From Spirosoma endbachense (GTDB taxonomy: Bacteria > Bacteroidota > Bacteroidia > Cytophagales > Spirosomataceae): a DNA stretch of 64,000 bases. Every line of letters starts with the position of its first letter. Positions within the stretch are counted from its first letter, which is position 1. The stretch spans positions 1,351,244 to 1,415,243 of the forward strand of contig NZ_CP045997.1 of NCBI RefSeq assembly GCF_010233585.1, given 5' to 3'. Made by a program: the position numbers and the translations under genes. The notes under the pieces are model-generated. The model was given only the letters and a program-made list of their open reading frames with translations. It had not been told where the DNA came from and made no database searches. This document shows, piece after piece, positions 9,701 through 19,115 of this stretch.

Positions 9701-10423
9701 ATGAACCGTAATTTTTTGATAATAGGATTGCTGGCGGCAGCTACCGTGGCATCAGGAATTGGAGCGCACGCACAGAATCGTGATGCAGAAAAATACAACA
9801 ACTATTACATCGTCAATCATGATAAATCGGGAACCTTAAAGGAAACGGTGCATACATTTTATGAAGGGCATGAGTATCTGTTTGCGTTGAGCAACGGCAT
9901 ACTTGATGAATTACGGGTTGACGAGGAGAAAATCCCCGCCGACAACTATGCACCCTACAATGGCGTCATTAATACAATCAGGAAGCAACTGGCGAAAGAC
10001 CAGTTAGAGGAAAGCAGAAATCAGAAAAAACGCGTTCATGAGCAGGATTTTCAGGCGAGTGTTAATACCAGATATACGCTGACTGAAGCTCATGATGTCA
10101 ATTCCCAAACCAGATTTGATCAGGAGCAAATTCATGCCAGCCAGACGCATACAGGCATAAGTCACGAAAACGTTGATGCCGATCAGACGATGATGAGCAA
10201 CATGATCGATGACTTAATCAAGGACAGTATTGTATCGAGTCAGAAAGAATTAGTGTCGGTCACGCTGTCTGCTACCGAGATGACGGTCAATGGTAAGAAG
10301 CTGCCCAGCGCCATTTTTAGTCGCTATAAAGAAAAGTACAGTATGTGGGCGGCTGGCAATTTTTCTTACGGCGGTAACCAGCAGAGCCATAGCGGCATTC
10401 ACATAAGAAGACGCAATGACTAA
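9701..10423 (+). CDS. Secreted protein of unknown function
   Basis: 240 aa. Residues 1-24 are a clear signal peptide (N-R-N-F start, hydrophobic I-I-G-L-L-A-A-A, cleavage after A-H-A), so the mature protein is periplasmic or outside the cell. The middle (about 100-160) is hydrophilic and rich in Gln, His, Asn and Asp without an evident fold. The segment about 175-215 (D-L-I-K-D-S-I, then M-T-V-N-G-K-K-L-P and R-Y-K-E-K-Y) resembles a C-terminal motif I recall from other Bacteroidota exported proteins, including ones next to BlaR-like and anti-sigma loci; this is a recollection, not a search result. The C-terminus is basic (I-R-R-R-N-D). It sits between two type-A permeases with gaps of 45 and 29 bases, so it is probably co-expressed with them. 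No function assigned. Confidence 0.8.
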   Translation: MNRNFLIIGLLAAATVASGIGAHAQNRDAEKYNNYYIVNHDKSGTLKETVHTFYEGHEYLFALSNGILDELRVDEEKIPADNYAPYNGVINTIRKQLAKDQLEESRNQKKRVHEQDFQASVNTRYTLTEAHDVNSQTRFDQEQIHASQTHTGISHENVDADQTMMSNMIDDLIKDSIVSSQKELVSVTLSATEMTVNGKKLPSAIFSRYKEKYSMWAAGNFSYGGNQQSHSGIHIRRRND

Positions 10424-10452
10424 ATACTAGCGTAAAACTTCCCATTTACAGG

Positions 10453-13065
10453 ATGAGCAAACCACCTCGCTGGCCCCAAAAACTCCTTCATTGGTGGGGC
10501 AATCCTACTACTGAGGAGGAAGTGCAGGGCGACCTGCTCGAACTCTACGACTACTGGGTAGAAACGGTAGGGGAGCGACGCGCCCGCTGGCGGTATGGCC
10601 TGAGTGCACTGAAACTGGTACGGCCACTCACAAAGCGAAAACAAGACTATTCGACCCCTTTTTTCCTAAGTCCTACTATGATACGCAACTATTTTAAAAT
10701 CGCTTTTCGCAATCTTGTGCGAAACAAGGCCTATTCGTTCATTAATATTGGTGGGCTGGCCGTCGGAATGGCTGTGGCTATGCTTATTGGCTTATGGATA
10801 TGGGATGAGCTTTCCTATAATAAATACCACCAAAACTACGACCGTATTGCCCAGGTCATGCAAAACCAGACGTATAATGGGGTCGTTACCACACAGGAGC
10901 ATAATCCAATGCCATTGGGCAATGCACTTCGCCGAACATATGGAACGGATTTTACCTATGTGGCAATGTCGTCGGGTACTTTTTCTACGATCCTGGCTGT
11001 TGGCGAAAAGAAATTTACCAAACTCGGCAATTACGCCGAACCCGAAATTGCCGACATGCTGAGCCTGAGGATGGTGAGAGGAACACGGGCCGGTTTAAAA
11101 GATCCATCATCCATCTTACTGTCGGAATCAGTAGCGAAGGCGTTCTTTGGGGAAAGCGATCCGGTTGGTAAGTTGTTGAAAATCAATGATGAGTCGAGCG
11201 TAAAAGTGGCAGGTGTCTATGAAGACTTTCCCCAGAACTCGCAATTCAATGAGGTGTCATTTCTGGCACCCTGGGACATTATTGCCAGGGCAACCAAAGA
11301 CAAAGACAATTGGGATAGCAATCAATTTCGCACATACGTCCAACTGGCCGATAAGGCTGATGTGGATAACGTTTCGGCGAAGATCAAAGACATTAAATTA
11401 ATGAACGGGCGGAAAGAAAGCTGGCAATATAAAGCCCAGATGTTCCTGCATCCGATGCGTAAATGGCATCTCTACTCCGAATTTGAAAATGGCGTGAGCA
11501 TAGGCGGACGAATCCAGTACGTTTGGTTATTTGGTATAATCGGTGCGTTTGTCTTATTGCTGGCCTGTATCAATTTCATGAATCTGAGTACAGCCCGCTC
11601 CGAAAAACGAGCTAAGGAGGTGGGTATTCGGAAAGCTGTCGGTTCGGTACGGAGTCAGTTGATCAGTCAGTTTTTCAGCGAATCGTTTTTGGTGGTTCTA
11701 CTGGCATTTGCGCTGGCGATCGGACTGGCAACCATCTCGATGACAGGTTTTAATGAGCTGGCGGGGAAACAAATTACCATGTTCTGGCTCTCACCTTATT
11801 TCTGGTTAATTAGCATAGGGTTTATTGCGCTGACAGGCTTTCTGGCGGGGAGCTACCCGGCTCTTTACCTCTCGTCTTTCCAGCCCATCAAAGCATTGAA
11901 AGGATATGGGTTTCAGGTAGGTCGATTTGCCGCACTGCCTCGTAAGGTACTGGTTGTGATACAATTTACGGTATCAGTCACCCTTATCATCGGCACCATC
12001 ATTGTTTATCGACAGATTCAATTCGCTCAGAGCCGCCCGATTGGCTACAGCAGGGCCGGTTTGATCATGATTCAAACGCCGACTCCCGATATTCATGAGC
12101 ATTTTGAGGCCGTTCGGTATGAATTGCAAAAGGCTGGTGCCGTTCTGGAAATGGCCGAATCACACAGCCCATTAACCGACCTTTTTCTGTCATTACCTGA
12201 TTTTGACTGGCGTGGTAAAGACCCGAATCTACAAGCTAGTATTGGTACAATTAAAGTATCGCATGATTTCGGGAAAACCATTGGGTGGCAATTTGTGCAG
12301 GGGCGGGATTTTTCAAGAAAATTTACGACCGATTCGGTAGGTATGGTGCTGAACGAATCGGCCGCGAAACTCATGGGCTTTACGAATCCGATTGGCGAAC
12401 TTGTTAAAGGGGGGGATTTCTTAAACGGAGAATCCTTTAAGGTTATCGGTGTCATTAAAGACATGGTCATGGAATCGCCCTACAAACCCGTAAGGCCATC
12501 TGTTTTTGTCATCAATAAGCGAAAAGGCAATTTTGTCGTTCTGAAAATAGATCCGGCAGCCAGTGCCAGAGAAGCGTTGAGTAAAACCGAAGCAGTTTTC
12601 AAAAAGTACAATCCGGCTGCTCCGTTCGACTACAAATTTGTCGATCAGGAGCATGCGTTGAAATTTGCCGCCGAAGAACGCGTTGGTAAATTAGCTTCCG
12701 TGCTGGCTAGCCTCGCCATTTTCATCAGTTGTTTAGGACTTTTCGGCCTGGCCTCGTTCATGGCCGAGCAGCGTACCAAAGAAATTGGCGTTCGGAAGGT
12801 ACTGGGTGCTTCGGTGCTTAACCTGTGGGGTCTGCTCTCCAAAGACTTTGTGATCCTGGTGCTTATTTCCTTCGGTATTGCCACGCCAATTGCCTATTAT
12901 TTTCTCGATAACTGGCTTCAGAAATACGAGTATCGTACCGAGATTTCGTGGTGGATTTTTGCCCTGTCTGGCGTCGGCGCTCTGGTTATTACGCTATTGA
13001 CAGTAAGTTTCCAGAGTATAAAAGCAGCTTTGGTTAACCCGGTCAAAAGTTTACGATCCGAATAG
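10453..13065 (+). CDS. Permease prefix domain (type A) + FtsX-like ABC permease
   Basis: 870 aa. The prefix at residues about 3-62 is the clearest type-A copy (P-P-R-W-P-Q-K-L-L-H-W-W, E-E-V-Q-G-D-L-L-E-L-Y-D-Y-W-V). The old start is Met76-I-R-N-Y-F-K-I-A-F-R-N-L. The body belongs with 19116 and 24657: all three have N-I-G-G-L-A-hydrophobic-G-M before helix 1, the M-R/K-K/N-W-H-L-Y segment near residue 335, and P-R-K-V-L-V-V-I/V-Q-F at helix 5. First signature about residue 374, second about residue 775, tail VNPVKSLRSE. The last transmembrane pair has T-P-I-A-Y-Y-F-L where most paralogues have S-P-I-A-W-Y-A-M. It is the last gene before a strong terminator (13087), closing the type-A block. 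Confidence 0.95.
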   Translation: MSKPPRWPQKLLHWWGNPTTEEEVQGDLLELYDYWVETVGERRARWRYGLSALKLVRPLTKRKQDYSTPFFLSPTMIRNYFKIAFRNLVRNKAYSFINIGGLAVGMAVAMLIGLWIWDELSYNKYHQNYDRIAQVMQNQTYNGVVTTQEHNPMPLGNALRRTYGTDFTYVAMSSGTFSTILAVGEKKFTKLGNYAEPEIADMLSLRMVRGTRAGLKDPSSILLSESVAKAFFGESDPVGKLLKINDESSVKVAGVYEDFPQNSQFNEVSFLAPWDIIARATKDKDNWDSNQFRTYVQLADKADVDNVSAKIKDIKLMNGRKESWQYKAQMFLHPMRKWHLYSEFENGVSIGGRIQYVWLFGIIGAFVLLLACINFMNLSTARSEKRAKEVGIRKAVGSVRSQLISQFFSESFLVVLLAFALAIGLATISMTGFNELAGKQITMFWLSPYFWLISIGFIALTGFLAGSYPALYLSSFQPIKALKGYGFQVGRFAALPRKVLVVIQFTVSVTLIIGTIIVYRQIQFAQSRPIGYSRAGLIMIQTPTPDIHEHFEAVRYELQKAGAVLEMAESHSPLTDLFLSLPDFDWRGKDPNLQASIGTIKVSHDFGKTIGWQFVQGRDFSRKFTTDSVGMVLNESAAKLMGFTNPIGELVKGGDFLNGESFKVIGVIKDMVMESPYKPVRPSVFVINKRKGNFVVLKIDPAASAREALSKTEAVFKKYNPAAPFDYKFVDQEHALKFAAEERVGKLASVLASLAIFISCLGLFGLASFMAEQRTKEIGVRKVLGASVLNLWGLLSKDFVILVLISFGIATPIAYYFLDNWLQKYEYRTEISWWIFALSGVGALVITLLTVSFQSIKAALVNPVKSLRSE

Positions 13066-13086
13066 ATACCATTAAGTCAACCCGAA

Positions 13087-13115
13087 GGCACCGTACTACA
13101 AACGGTGCCTTTTTT
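13087..13115 (+). terminator. Rho-independent terminator after the type-A permease block
   Basis: GGCACCGT (13087-13094) and ACGGTGCC (13102-13109) form a perfect 8-bp stem with a 7-base loop, followed directly by six Ts. It starts 22 bases after the stop codon of the permease at 10453. Confidence 0.88.
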
Positions 13116-13117
13116 AT

Positions 13118-13154
13118 TGTCCGTCAGCGTACGCAGTTTGTCCGTTTTTGGACA
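13118..13154 (+). promoter_or_regulatory. Tandem 16-bp dyads, candidate activator-binding sites
   Basis: The proximal dyad TGTCC-GTTTTT-GGACA lies at 13139-13154. A degenerate copy starts with TGTCC at 13118; the two centres are 21 bases apart. The proximal centre is 72.5 bases upstream of the TGGCA element at 13219. The same layout recurs before 33672 and 62413. Binding by an enhancer-type activator is inferred. Confidence 0.55.
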
Positions 13155-13218
13155 GTGCGCCGTAGCGATAAATCCGAAATCTGGCCATTCCTGCTCAGAA
13201 TAGCACCATTCGTTAGTT

Positions 13219-13234
13219 TGGCAAGGCATTTGAC
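13219..13234 (+). promoter_or_regulatory. Sigma-54-like promoter element before padR
   Basis: TGGCA (13219-13223), six bases, then TTGA (13230-13233). Spacing matches the -24/-12 layout of sigma-54 promoters (TGGCA-N6-TTGC), but the -12 GC dinucleotide reads GA. It lies 52 bases before the PadR start. Identical spacing is found at 33626 and 62053, which is the main reason to believe it. Confidence 0.5.
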
Positions 13235-13285
13235 ATACAGAAATAGAGGAAATAAAAAGAGCGCTACAATTTTATCGATTACCTC

Positions 13286-13621
13286 ATGCGACGAAGTGAC
13301 TTAGGTGAGTTTGAAGAGGTTGTTTTGCTGGCCGTGGCTGTGCTTTCTCCCAAAGCCTATTCGGTGGTTATCGCTGAAGAACTCGAACGGGAAACCAACC
13401 AGACTGTCAGCACGGGGGCCGTGCATGCCGCCCTGCAACGACTCGAACAGAAGGGGTATCTCACCTCCTATCTGGGCGAGGCAACAGCCGAACGGGGCGG
13501 ACGACGAAAACGCCTGTTTACGGTTACGGCACTGGGCGGGCGGATCATGAGCGAGGTGCATCTGGTTCGAAATCGGATGTGGGAACGGATCATTCCTACC
13601 ATTCGGCTGGAATGGAGCTAG
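13286..13621 (+). CDS. PadR-family transcriptional regulator
   Basis: 111 aa, the usual length of short PadR proteins lacking the long C-terminal dimerisation coil. The fold order is a helix with L-L-A-V-A-V-L, helix-turn-helix with recognition helix about residues 42-56 (V-S-T-G-A-V-H-A-A-L-Q-R-L-E-Q-K-G-Y-L), and the wing about 60-84 containing G-G-R-R-K-R-L-F-T-V-T-A-L-G, where PadR proteins normally have G-R-P-R-K-Y-Y-x-L-T-x-x-G. It is a cytoplasmic DNA-binding protein, typically a repressor. It stands first in a new unit, downstream of a terminator and a sigma-54-like promoter, and 16 bases ahead of the first type-B prefix permease. PadR genes next to prefix-carrying or orphan permeases are a known association, so control of this permease block (and autoregulation) is likely. 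The ligand is unknown. Confidence 0.93.
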   Translation: MRRSDLGEFEEVVLLAVAVLSPKAYSVVIAEELERETNQTVSTGAVHAALQRLEQKGYLTSYLGEATAERGGRRKRLFTVTALGGRIMSEVHLVRNRMWERIIPTIRLEWS

Positions 13622-13637
13622 TAGCCCATTGTGTGCT

Positions 13638-16337
13638 ATGAAATCGAAGCCCCCAAACCCCAGCAACGGCCCATCATCCGTGAAACATCGGCCCGCACCT
13701 GGATGGATAACTAAACTCATTGAGTGGCTGTGCGCCCCGCATCTGCGGGAAGAAGTGCTGGGCGATCTCCATGAACGCTATGCCTTACGAGTAGAACGAT
13801 TGGGTGAAGCCCAGGCCCGCCGACGGTATTGGCGGGACGTGCTGGCCTATATGCGGCCTTCGATTATTAAACGACAGCCCACGGTCCGACGATTCGGTCA
13901 ATATCCAAACCCAACAACTACAGACATGCTACGGAATTACGTCAAAATCGCCTTTCGAAACCTGAGCAGAAACAAGGCGTACTCCTTTATAAATATTGCG
14001 GGTTTAGCGGTGGGCATTGCAGCCTGTTTACTTGTTTTTCTGGTGGTTCAGTTTGAGCTGAGTTTTGATAATTTTCATACTAAAAAAGATCGGATTTATC
14101 AGGTTGTTTCTGAATTCCATTATGGTGCTGTAAGCTACGGCGAAGGCGTCCCTTTGCCCGTACCCACTGCACTCCGATTAGACTATCCGCAACTGGAAAA
14201 AGTGGCTGCCATCGTAGCAGGGGGCGGTCAGATCAATATCTACGATAGCAAGAAGCAGATTATCGAGAAAAAATTCAAGGACGAAGGTGGCGTGTATTAT
14301 GCTGAACCTCAATTCTTTGCAATGTTCGATTTCGGCCTGTTGGCTGGTAATCCCCAGACTGCACTTTCTGAACCAAATACGGCGATTTTGACTCAGGAAA
14401 CGGCCGAAAAATTCTTTGGTGACTGGAAAGAAGCAATCGGAAAAACAATCAATGTCGGTAATGGAAAAGATTTTTACCGAGTTACGGGGATTTTAAAGAA
14501 TATACCGGCTAACTCCGATTTTCCATTGAAAGTAGTGCTATCCTACAAGAATTTTCTGCAAGGAAGTAGTAATCGGGATGACTGGGAAAGCGTTTCTCAC
14601 AACTGGAATTGTTTCATTCTGTTACCTCAGAATGTATCGCCTGACCAGTTCAATTCCTGGATGCTGGCTTTCGATAAAAAGCACAAAACACCTTACCAGC
14701 TAAGCCGGGTTCGTAATTTTATCCGCCCTCTCGATGAGGTGCATTTTGATAGCCGGTTTAGTAATTTCTCGGATCATACCATCAGTCCGGAAATGATTCA
14801 TGTGCTGGAATTGATCGGGGTATTTTTGTTGCTGGTAGCCTGTGTCAATTTTATCAATCTGGCAACCGCACAGGCCGTTAATCGTTCCAGAGAAGTAGGA
14901 GTTCGTAAGGCTCTGGGCAGTAATCGGGGGCAGTTGACAAGTCAGTTTTTGGGAGAAACTACCGTCATCACAATTGCCTCTTTGTTTATTGCTGTACTTC
15001 TGGCCCAACTGACACTGCCATTCCTGAATCAATTACTTCATTTTTCACTGCACCTTTCTTTCATCGACAATCCAACGCTACTGCTGTTTTTAGCGGTGAC
15101 AGCTATTGTCGTGATTTTTCTGTCTGGTTTTTATCCAGCCTGGGTGTTGTCGGGTTTCAAGGCAACGTTGGCCCTTAAAAGTAAAATTACCGCAAAAACA
15201 ATTGGAGGCATTTCGTTACGACGGGGTCTGGTGGTGACTCAGTTTGTCATTGCGCAGGTTCTTATTATTGTTACGGTAGTGATTGTGAGGCAAATGAGTT
15301 TTTTTCAAACGAAATCACTGGGCTTTGATAAAGAGACGATTGTAAGAGTTCCCATCCCGAATGATAGTATAAGCCGAACAAAATTCGATCTCCTGAAAAC
15401 GCAGTTAGTACAACAATCGGGCATTGAAAATGTCAGTTTTGCATTCAGAGCCCCGGCCGACAAATGGACCTGGAATACCCCATTTCGCTACAACAGAAAC
15501 CTGAAAGAAACGGATTTCTCGGCGCTCTTAAATTGGGCAGATGCTGATTATTTCAAGACATTCAACCTGCCAATTATTGAAGGCAAGGCGTATTCGGCCA
15601 GCGACACGGTACAAGGTTATGTAGTTAATGAAACCCTCGTAAAAAGACTGGGTGTGAAAAATCTCAGAGACGTTATTGGAAAAGAAATAAGTGTCTGGGG
15701 AGGAATGAAAGCACCGATTGTGGGCGTTGTCAAAGATTTTCATGCCCACTCATTGCATGGAGCTATTCCGCCAGTTTTGATGGCAAGCCGAAAAAATAAT
15801 TTCGGGCTGATCGGGGTAAAATTACAGCCTCAGAACATAAAAGGAGGGTTGGCTTCTGTAGAAAAAATCTGGACCCGAATTTTTCCGAATTACATCTACG
15901 AATACGAGTTTCTGGATAAAAGTATAGCCCGGTTTTATGAACAGGAAGAACAGCTCTCCATACTTTATAAACTGTTCTCGGCTATCGCAATTTTTATTTC
16001 ATGTCTGGGTCTATACGGACTGGTCTCATTTATGGCCGTGCAGCGCACACGGGAAGTCGGTATCCGAAAAGTACTGGGTGCCTCCGTCTCACAGATCGTC
16101 TATTTATTCTCTAAAGAATTTACGATACTGATTGGCGTAGCCTTTGTCATTGCGGCTCCCGTTTCCTACTACTTTATGCAAAAGTGGCTCGAAAAATTCG
16201 AGTTTCGTATCCCGCTAAGCATCGGTATATTTTTGATTGCCATCGGTCTTTCTGTGTTGATTGCCTGGATTACAGTCAGTTACAAAGCGGTGCGAGCGGC
16301 CTTGATGAATCCGGTTAATTCCCTACGATCGGAATAG
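13638..16337 (+). CDS. Permease prefix domain (type B) + FtsX-like ABC permease
   Basis: 899 aa from ATG 13638; an in-frame TTG at 13629 would add three residues but is less likely. The prefix (about residues 17-75) is type B: C-A-P-H-L-R-E-E-V-L-G-D-L-H-E-R-Y and R-R-Y-W-R-D-V-L-A-Y. The linker ends in N-P-T-T-T-D, and Met97-L-R-N-Y-V-K-I-A-F marks the fused start. First signature about residue 404 is of the A-Q-A type (N-F-I-N-L-A-T-A-Q-A-V-N-R-S-R-E-V-G-V-R-K). The second differs from most (R-T-R-E-V-G-I-R-K-V-L-G-A-S, preceded by L-Y-G-L-V-S-F). Tail MNPVNSLRSE. It starts 16 bases after padR and ends 9 bases before the next permease, so the three are surely co-transcribed. Confidence 0.95.
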   Translation: MKSKPPNPSNGPSSVKHRPAPGWITKLIEWLCAPHLREEVLGDLHERYALRVERLGEAQARRRYWRDVLAYMRPSIIKRQPTVRRFGQYPNPTTTDMLRNYVKIAFRNLSRNKAYSFINIAGLAVGIAACLLVFLVVQFELSFDNFHTKKDRIYQVVSEFHYGAVSYGEGVPLPVPTALRLDYPQLEKVAAIVAGGGQINIYDSKKQIIEKKFKDEGGVYYAEPQFFAMFDFGLLAGNPQTALSEPNTAILTQETAEKFFGDWKEAIGKTINVGNGKDFYRVTGILKNIPANSDFPLKVVLSYKNFLQGSSNRDDWESVSHNWNCFILLPQNVSPDQFNSWMLAFDKKHKTPYQLSRVRNFIRPLDEVHFDSRFSNFSDHTISPEMIHVLELIGVFLLLVACVNFINLATAQAVNRSREVGVRKALGSNRGQLTSQFLGETTVITIASLFIAVLLAQLTLPFLNQLLHFSLHLSFIDNPTLLLFLAVTAIVVIFLSGFYPAWVLSGFKATLALKSKITAKTIGGISLRRGLVVTQFVIAQVLIIVTVVIVRQMSFFQTKSLGFDKETIVRVPIPNDSISRTKFDLLKTQLVQQSGIENVSFAFRAPADKWTWNTPFRYNRNLKETDFSALLNWADADYFKTFNLPIIEGKAYSASDTVQGYVVNETLVKRLGVKNLRDVIGKEISVWGGMKAPIVGVVKDFHAHSLHGAIPPVLMASRKNNFGLIGVKLQPQNIKGGLASVEKIWTRIFPNYIYEYEFLDKSIARFYEQEEQLSILYKLFSAIAIFISCLGLYGLVSFMAVQRTREVGIRKVLGASVSQIVYLFSKEFTILIGVAFVIAAPVSYYFMQKWLEKFEFRIPLSIGIFLIAIGLSVLIAWITVSYKAVRAALMNPVNSLRSE

Positions 16338-16346
16338 CCAGAAGCT

Positions 16347-19064
16347 ATGAACACACCCAGAAACCGCGCTGGCGGACCGGTTGGACCGCCCCGCTTCGCT
16401 GACCGACTGCTCAGGCTCTTCTGTGCCCCTCATCTTCGGGAGGAGGTACTGGGCGATTTGCATGAGCGGTATTACCTGCGGGCGCAGCGAGCCGGTGCGA
16501 ACGCAGCCCGCCAACGGTATTGGCGGGACGTGCTGGCCTATGTACGGCCTTCTGTGATTAAACGAAAATCAAGCAAGTATCCTAATCCAACAACTACAGA
16601 CATGCTACGGAATTACGTCAAAATCGCTTTTCGAACCCTGAGCCGACATAAACTTTATACGGCCCTTAACGTGGCTGGTTTGACTTTCGGTATCACCTGT
16701 TTTCTGCTGATCGGATTATACCTGTTCGATGAGCTGACGTTCGACCAGCAGCATAGCCGAACGAACCAAATTTACCGGGCCATTCAGCATAAAAAAACGC
16801 CTGCTGAAGACCTGACCATTGCGGCATCGAGTTACAAAGTAGCCGAAGAGTCGAAGAAAAGCATTGGCGAAATCGAAAACTCGGCCCGGATTACCCGAAC
16901 CGGAAGAGCCAATATAAAAAATCCGGAAAACAAGAATACGTTTCAGGAAACGGTCGTCTTTGGTAACCCAGGCTTGTTGGAGATTTTTGATTTTGAGGCC
17001 GTTGATGGTGATAGTAAATCGGCTTTGAACGAGCCTAATTCCATCATTCTTGCCGAAGAGCTGGCACAACGACTTTTTAACACGACGCAGGTTGTCGGAA
17101 AAACCGTTGAGTTTGAGTTTATACCAGATAAGCCGCTGAAAATAACGGCTGTTCTGAAAAATCATCCTCGCAATTCAAGCTTCGATTTCAATCTGGTTAT
17201 ATCGGAAGCGACCATCAGCAGCGACCAGGATTTTGATGAAAGTACGTCTAACTGGGCTTCCCAAAATTTCATGACGTTCTTTTTGTTGAAAGATAAAGCC
17301 AATCCGGAGGTAGCCGCTACGAAAATCACGCATTTACTCAATGCCAATGTCAAACTGGATGCAGGCACTTCTATGAGCTATAGCCTGCAACCTCTGGCCG
17401 ATATTCACCTTTTTTCGGAGCATATTATTGACGGTGCCAGAAATTCCAACGTAGAAGCAATGAGCCGGGGAGTTTTCCTCTACATCAAGATCTTTGCCAT
17501 TGTGGCTTTGTTTGTGTTGCTCATTGCCTGCATCAATTACATGAATCTGGCCACGGCCAGGGCTTCAAACCGGTCGAAAGAAATTGGCGTTCGCAAAGCC
17601 AGTGGAGCGTTTCAGAGCCATCTCATCCATCAGTTTCTAACCGAGTCACTGGTTGTGACCGCCATCTCGTTTGGGTTGGCCGTGGTGCTGGTGAATATAC
17701 TGCTTCCTGCCTTCAATGAATTCACCAATAAAGAACTCTCTTTAGGTATTCATAGCAATTATCGCATTTGGCTTTACACACTTTTTGCGCTTGTTATTAC
17801 GGGTTTATTATCAGGTAGTTATCCTTCCTTTTTATTGTCGAAGTTCAGCCCGCTTTTTTTGCTGAAAAATCTCAGGATCCAGAACAGAAGTGGTTTGTCG
17901 TTGCGGAAAGGATTGGTCGTTTTTCAGTTTACAATATCGGTCGTCATGATGATTGCCACCATCGTACTTTTTCAGCAAGTCCAGTTTATGAATAACAAGA
18001 ATCTGGGCTTCGATAAAGAGTTATTGCTGGTAATCGATATCAATAGTAGTAAAGTACGAAGTGATGCCGAAACGATCAAAAGCGAATTTAGACGAATCGC
18101 TGCGGTCAAAAATGTATCGGTTACCTCCAGAGTACCGGGCGAATGGAAAACAATTCCAACGGTCAAAATCAGGACCGAGGGAAATACCGATGAACACAAG
18201 GTTGCTTACCTGATAGGGGCCGATGAAAACTTTGCCAAAACCTTTAACGTGCGGCTATTGAACGGTCGAAATTTTGGTGGAATGGGCGATACGGCATCCG
18301 TTCTTCTCAACGAAACAGCGGCTAAACTACTCGGTATCGAGGAGGCTTCGGCGCAGCCAATTGAAATACCATCCAGAGCAATGGGGGGAAGCTATAATCC
18401 GCTCAACGAGACGAATCAGCCTTTTAAAGCAAGAGTCATCGGCATCGTAAATGATTTTCATTTTCAATCATTACGCGAAAAAATTGCTCCGATGGTATTA
18501 GCCTACCAGAAGAATCCGGTGCATAACATTGATTACTTTACCGCACGGATCGAAGGTAGGGATATTCCGGCGACACTGGCCAAAATGAATGATGTTCTGG
18601 TCAAAATTGACCCTACAAATCTGCTGGAGTATCACTTTCTGGATGAGCAACTGGCTCGTTTTTATGCCGAAGACCGACGCCGTGAAACCCTGTTGATCTG
18701 GATCGCGCTGGCTACGATTTTCATCGCCTGTCTGGGGCTTTTTGGCCTGGCCACCTACGCTGCCGAACAACGGATCAAGGAAATTGGCGTTCGCAAAGTG
18801 CTGGGAGCCAGTATTTTGAATTTAACTGCCTTGTTGTCGAAAGATTTCCTTAAGCTGGTCCTGATCGCCAATGGCATTGCTTTTCCGCTAGGCTGGTGGG
18901 TAACGAATCAATGGTTAAACGAATTCGCCTATCACATCAGCGTCGAATGGTGGGTATTTGTTGTGGCGGGCGTTGTCGCGATAGGCATTGCCCTGGCTAC
19001 TGTCAGTTATCAGGCCATCAAAGCGGCTTTAATGAATCCGGTAAAATCCCTGCGATCGGAATAA
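16347..19064 (+). CDS. Permease prefix domain (type B) + FtsX-like ABC permease
   Basis: 905 aa, the longest in the window. The type-B prefix covers residues about 13-72 (P-P-R-F-A-D-R-L-L-R-L-F-C-A-P-H-L-R-E-E-V). The linker and junction (P-N-P-T-T-T-D-Met86-L-R-N-Y-V-K-I-A-F-R) are nearly identical in DNA to the preceding gene (16577-16630 against 13903-13954), but the body is a separate lineage: helix 1 is T-A-L-N-V-A-G-L-T-F-G-I-T-C-F, the first signature is N-Y-M-N-L-A-T-A-R-A-S-N-R-S-K-E-I-G-V-R-K about residue 397, and the second has R-I-K-E-I-G-V-R-K about residue 809. The second periplasmic domain carries an insertion around 18360-18420 (S-R-A-M-G-G-S-Y-N-P-L-N-E-T). The start is 9 bases from the upstream stop, suggesting translational coupling. 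Confidence 0.95.
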   Translation: MNTPRNRAGGPVGPPRFADRLLRLFCAPHLREEVLGDLHERYYLRAQRAGANAARQRYWRDVLAYVRPSVIKRKSSKYPNPTTTDMLRNYVKIAFRTLSRHKLYTALNVAGLTFGITCFLLIGLYLFDELTFDQQHSRTNQIYRAIQHKKTPAEDLTIAASSYKVAEESKKSIGEIENSARITRTGRANIKNPENKNTFQETVVFGNPGLLEIFDFEAVDGDSKSALNEPNSIILAEELAQRLFNTTQVVGKTVEFEFIPDKPLKITAVLKNHPRNSSFDFNLVISEATISSDQDFDESTSNWASQNFMTFFLLKDKANPEVAATKITHLLNANVKLDAGTSMSYSLQPLADIHLFSEHIIDGARNSNVEAMSRGVFLYIKIFAIVALFVLLIACINYMNLATARASNRSKEIGVRKASGAFQSHLIHQFLTESLVVTAISFGLAVVLVNILLPAFNEFTNKELSLGIHSNYRIWLYTLFALVITGLLSGSYPSFLLSKFSPLFLLKNLRIQNRSGLSLRKGLVVFQFTISVVMMIATIVLFQQVQFMNNKNLGFDKELLLVIDINSSKVRSDAETIKSEFRRIAAVKNVSVTSRVPGEWKTIPTVKIRTEGNTDEHKVAYLIGADENFAKTFNVRLLNGRNFGGMGDTASVLLNETAAKLLGIEEASAQPIEIPSRAMGGSYNPLNETNQPFKARVIGIVNDFHFQSLREKIAPMVLAYQKNPVHNIDYFTARIEGRDIPATLAKMNDVLVKIDPTNLLEYHFLDEQLARFYAEDRRRETLLIWIALATIFIACLGLFGLATYAAEQRIKEIGVRKVLGASILNLTALLSKDFLKLVLIANGIAFPLGWWVTNQWLNEFAYHISVEWWVFVVAGVVAIGIALATVSYQAIKAALMNPVKSLRSE

Positions 19065-19115
19065 AGAATGTAGAATTCGTAATTGACCAGGGAGCGCTGA
19101 TAAGCATTATCCAGT

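Noticed and set aside
13629..13637. TTG as the start of the permease after padR
   Set aside because: It would add only three residues; the ATG at 13638 is immediately downstream and gives an N-terminus like the paralogues.
13301..13720. 139-codon minus-strand frame over padR
   Set aside because: Antisense to a recognisable PadR gene and to the start of the next permease; no recognisable protein.
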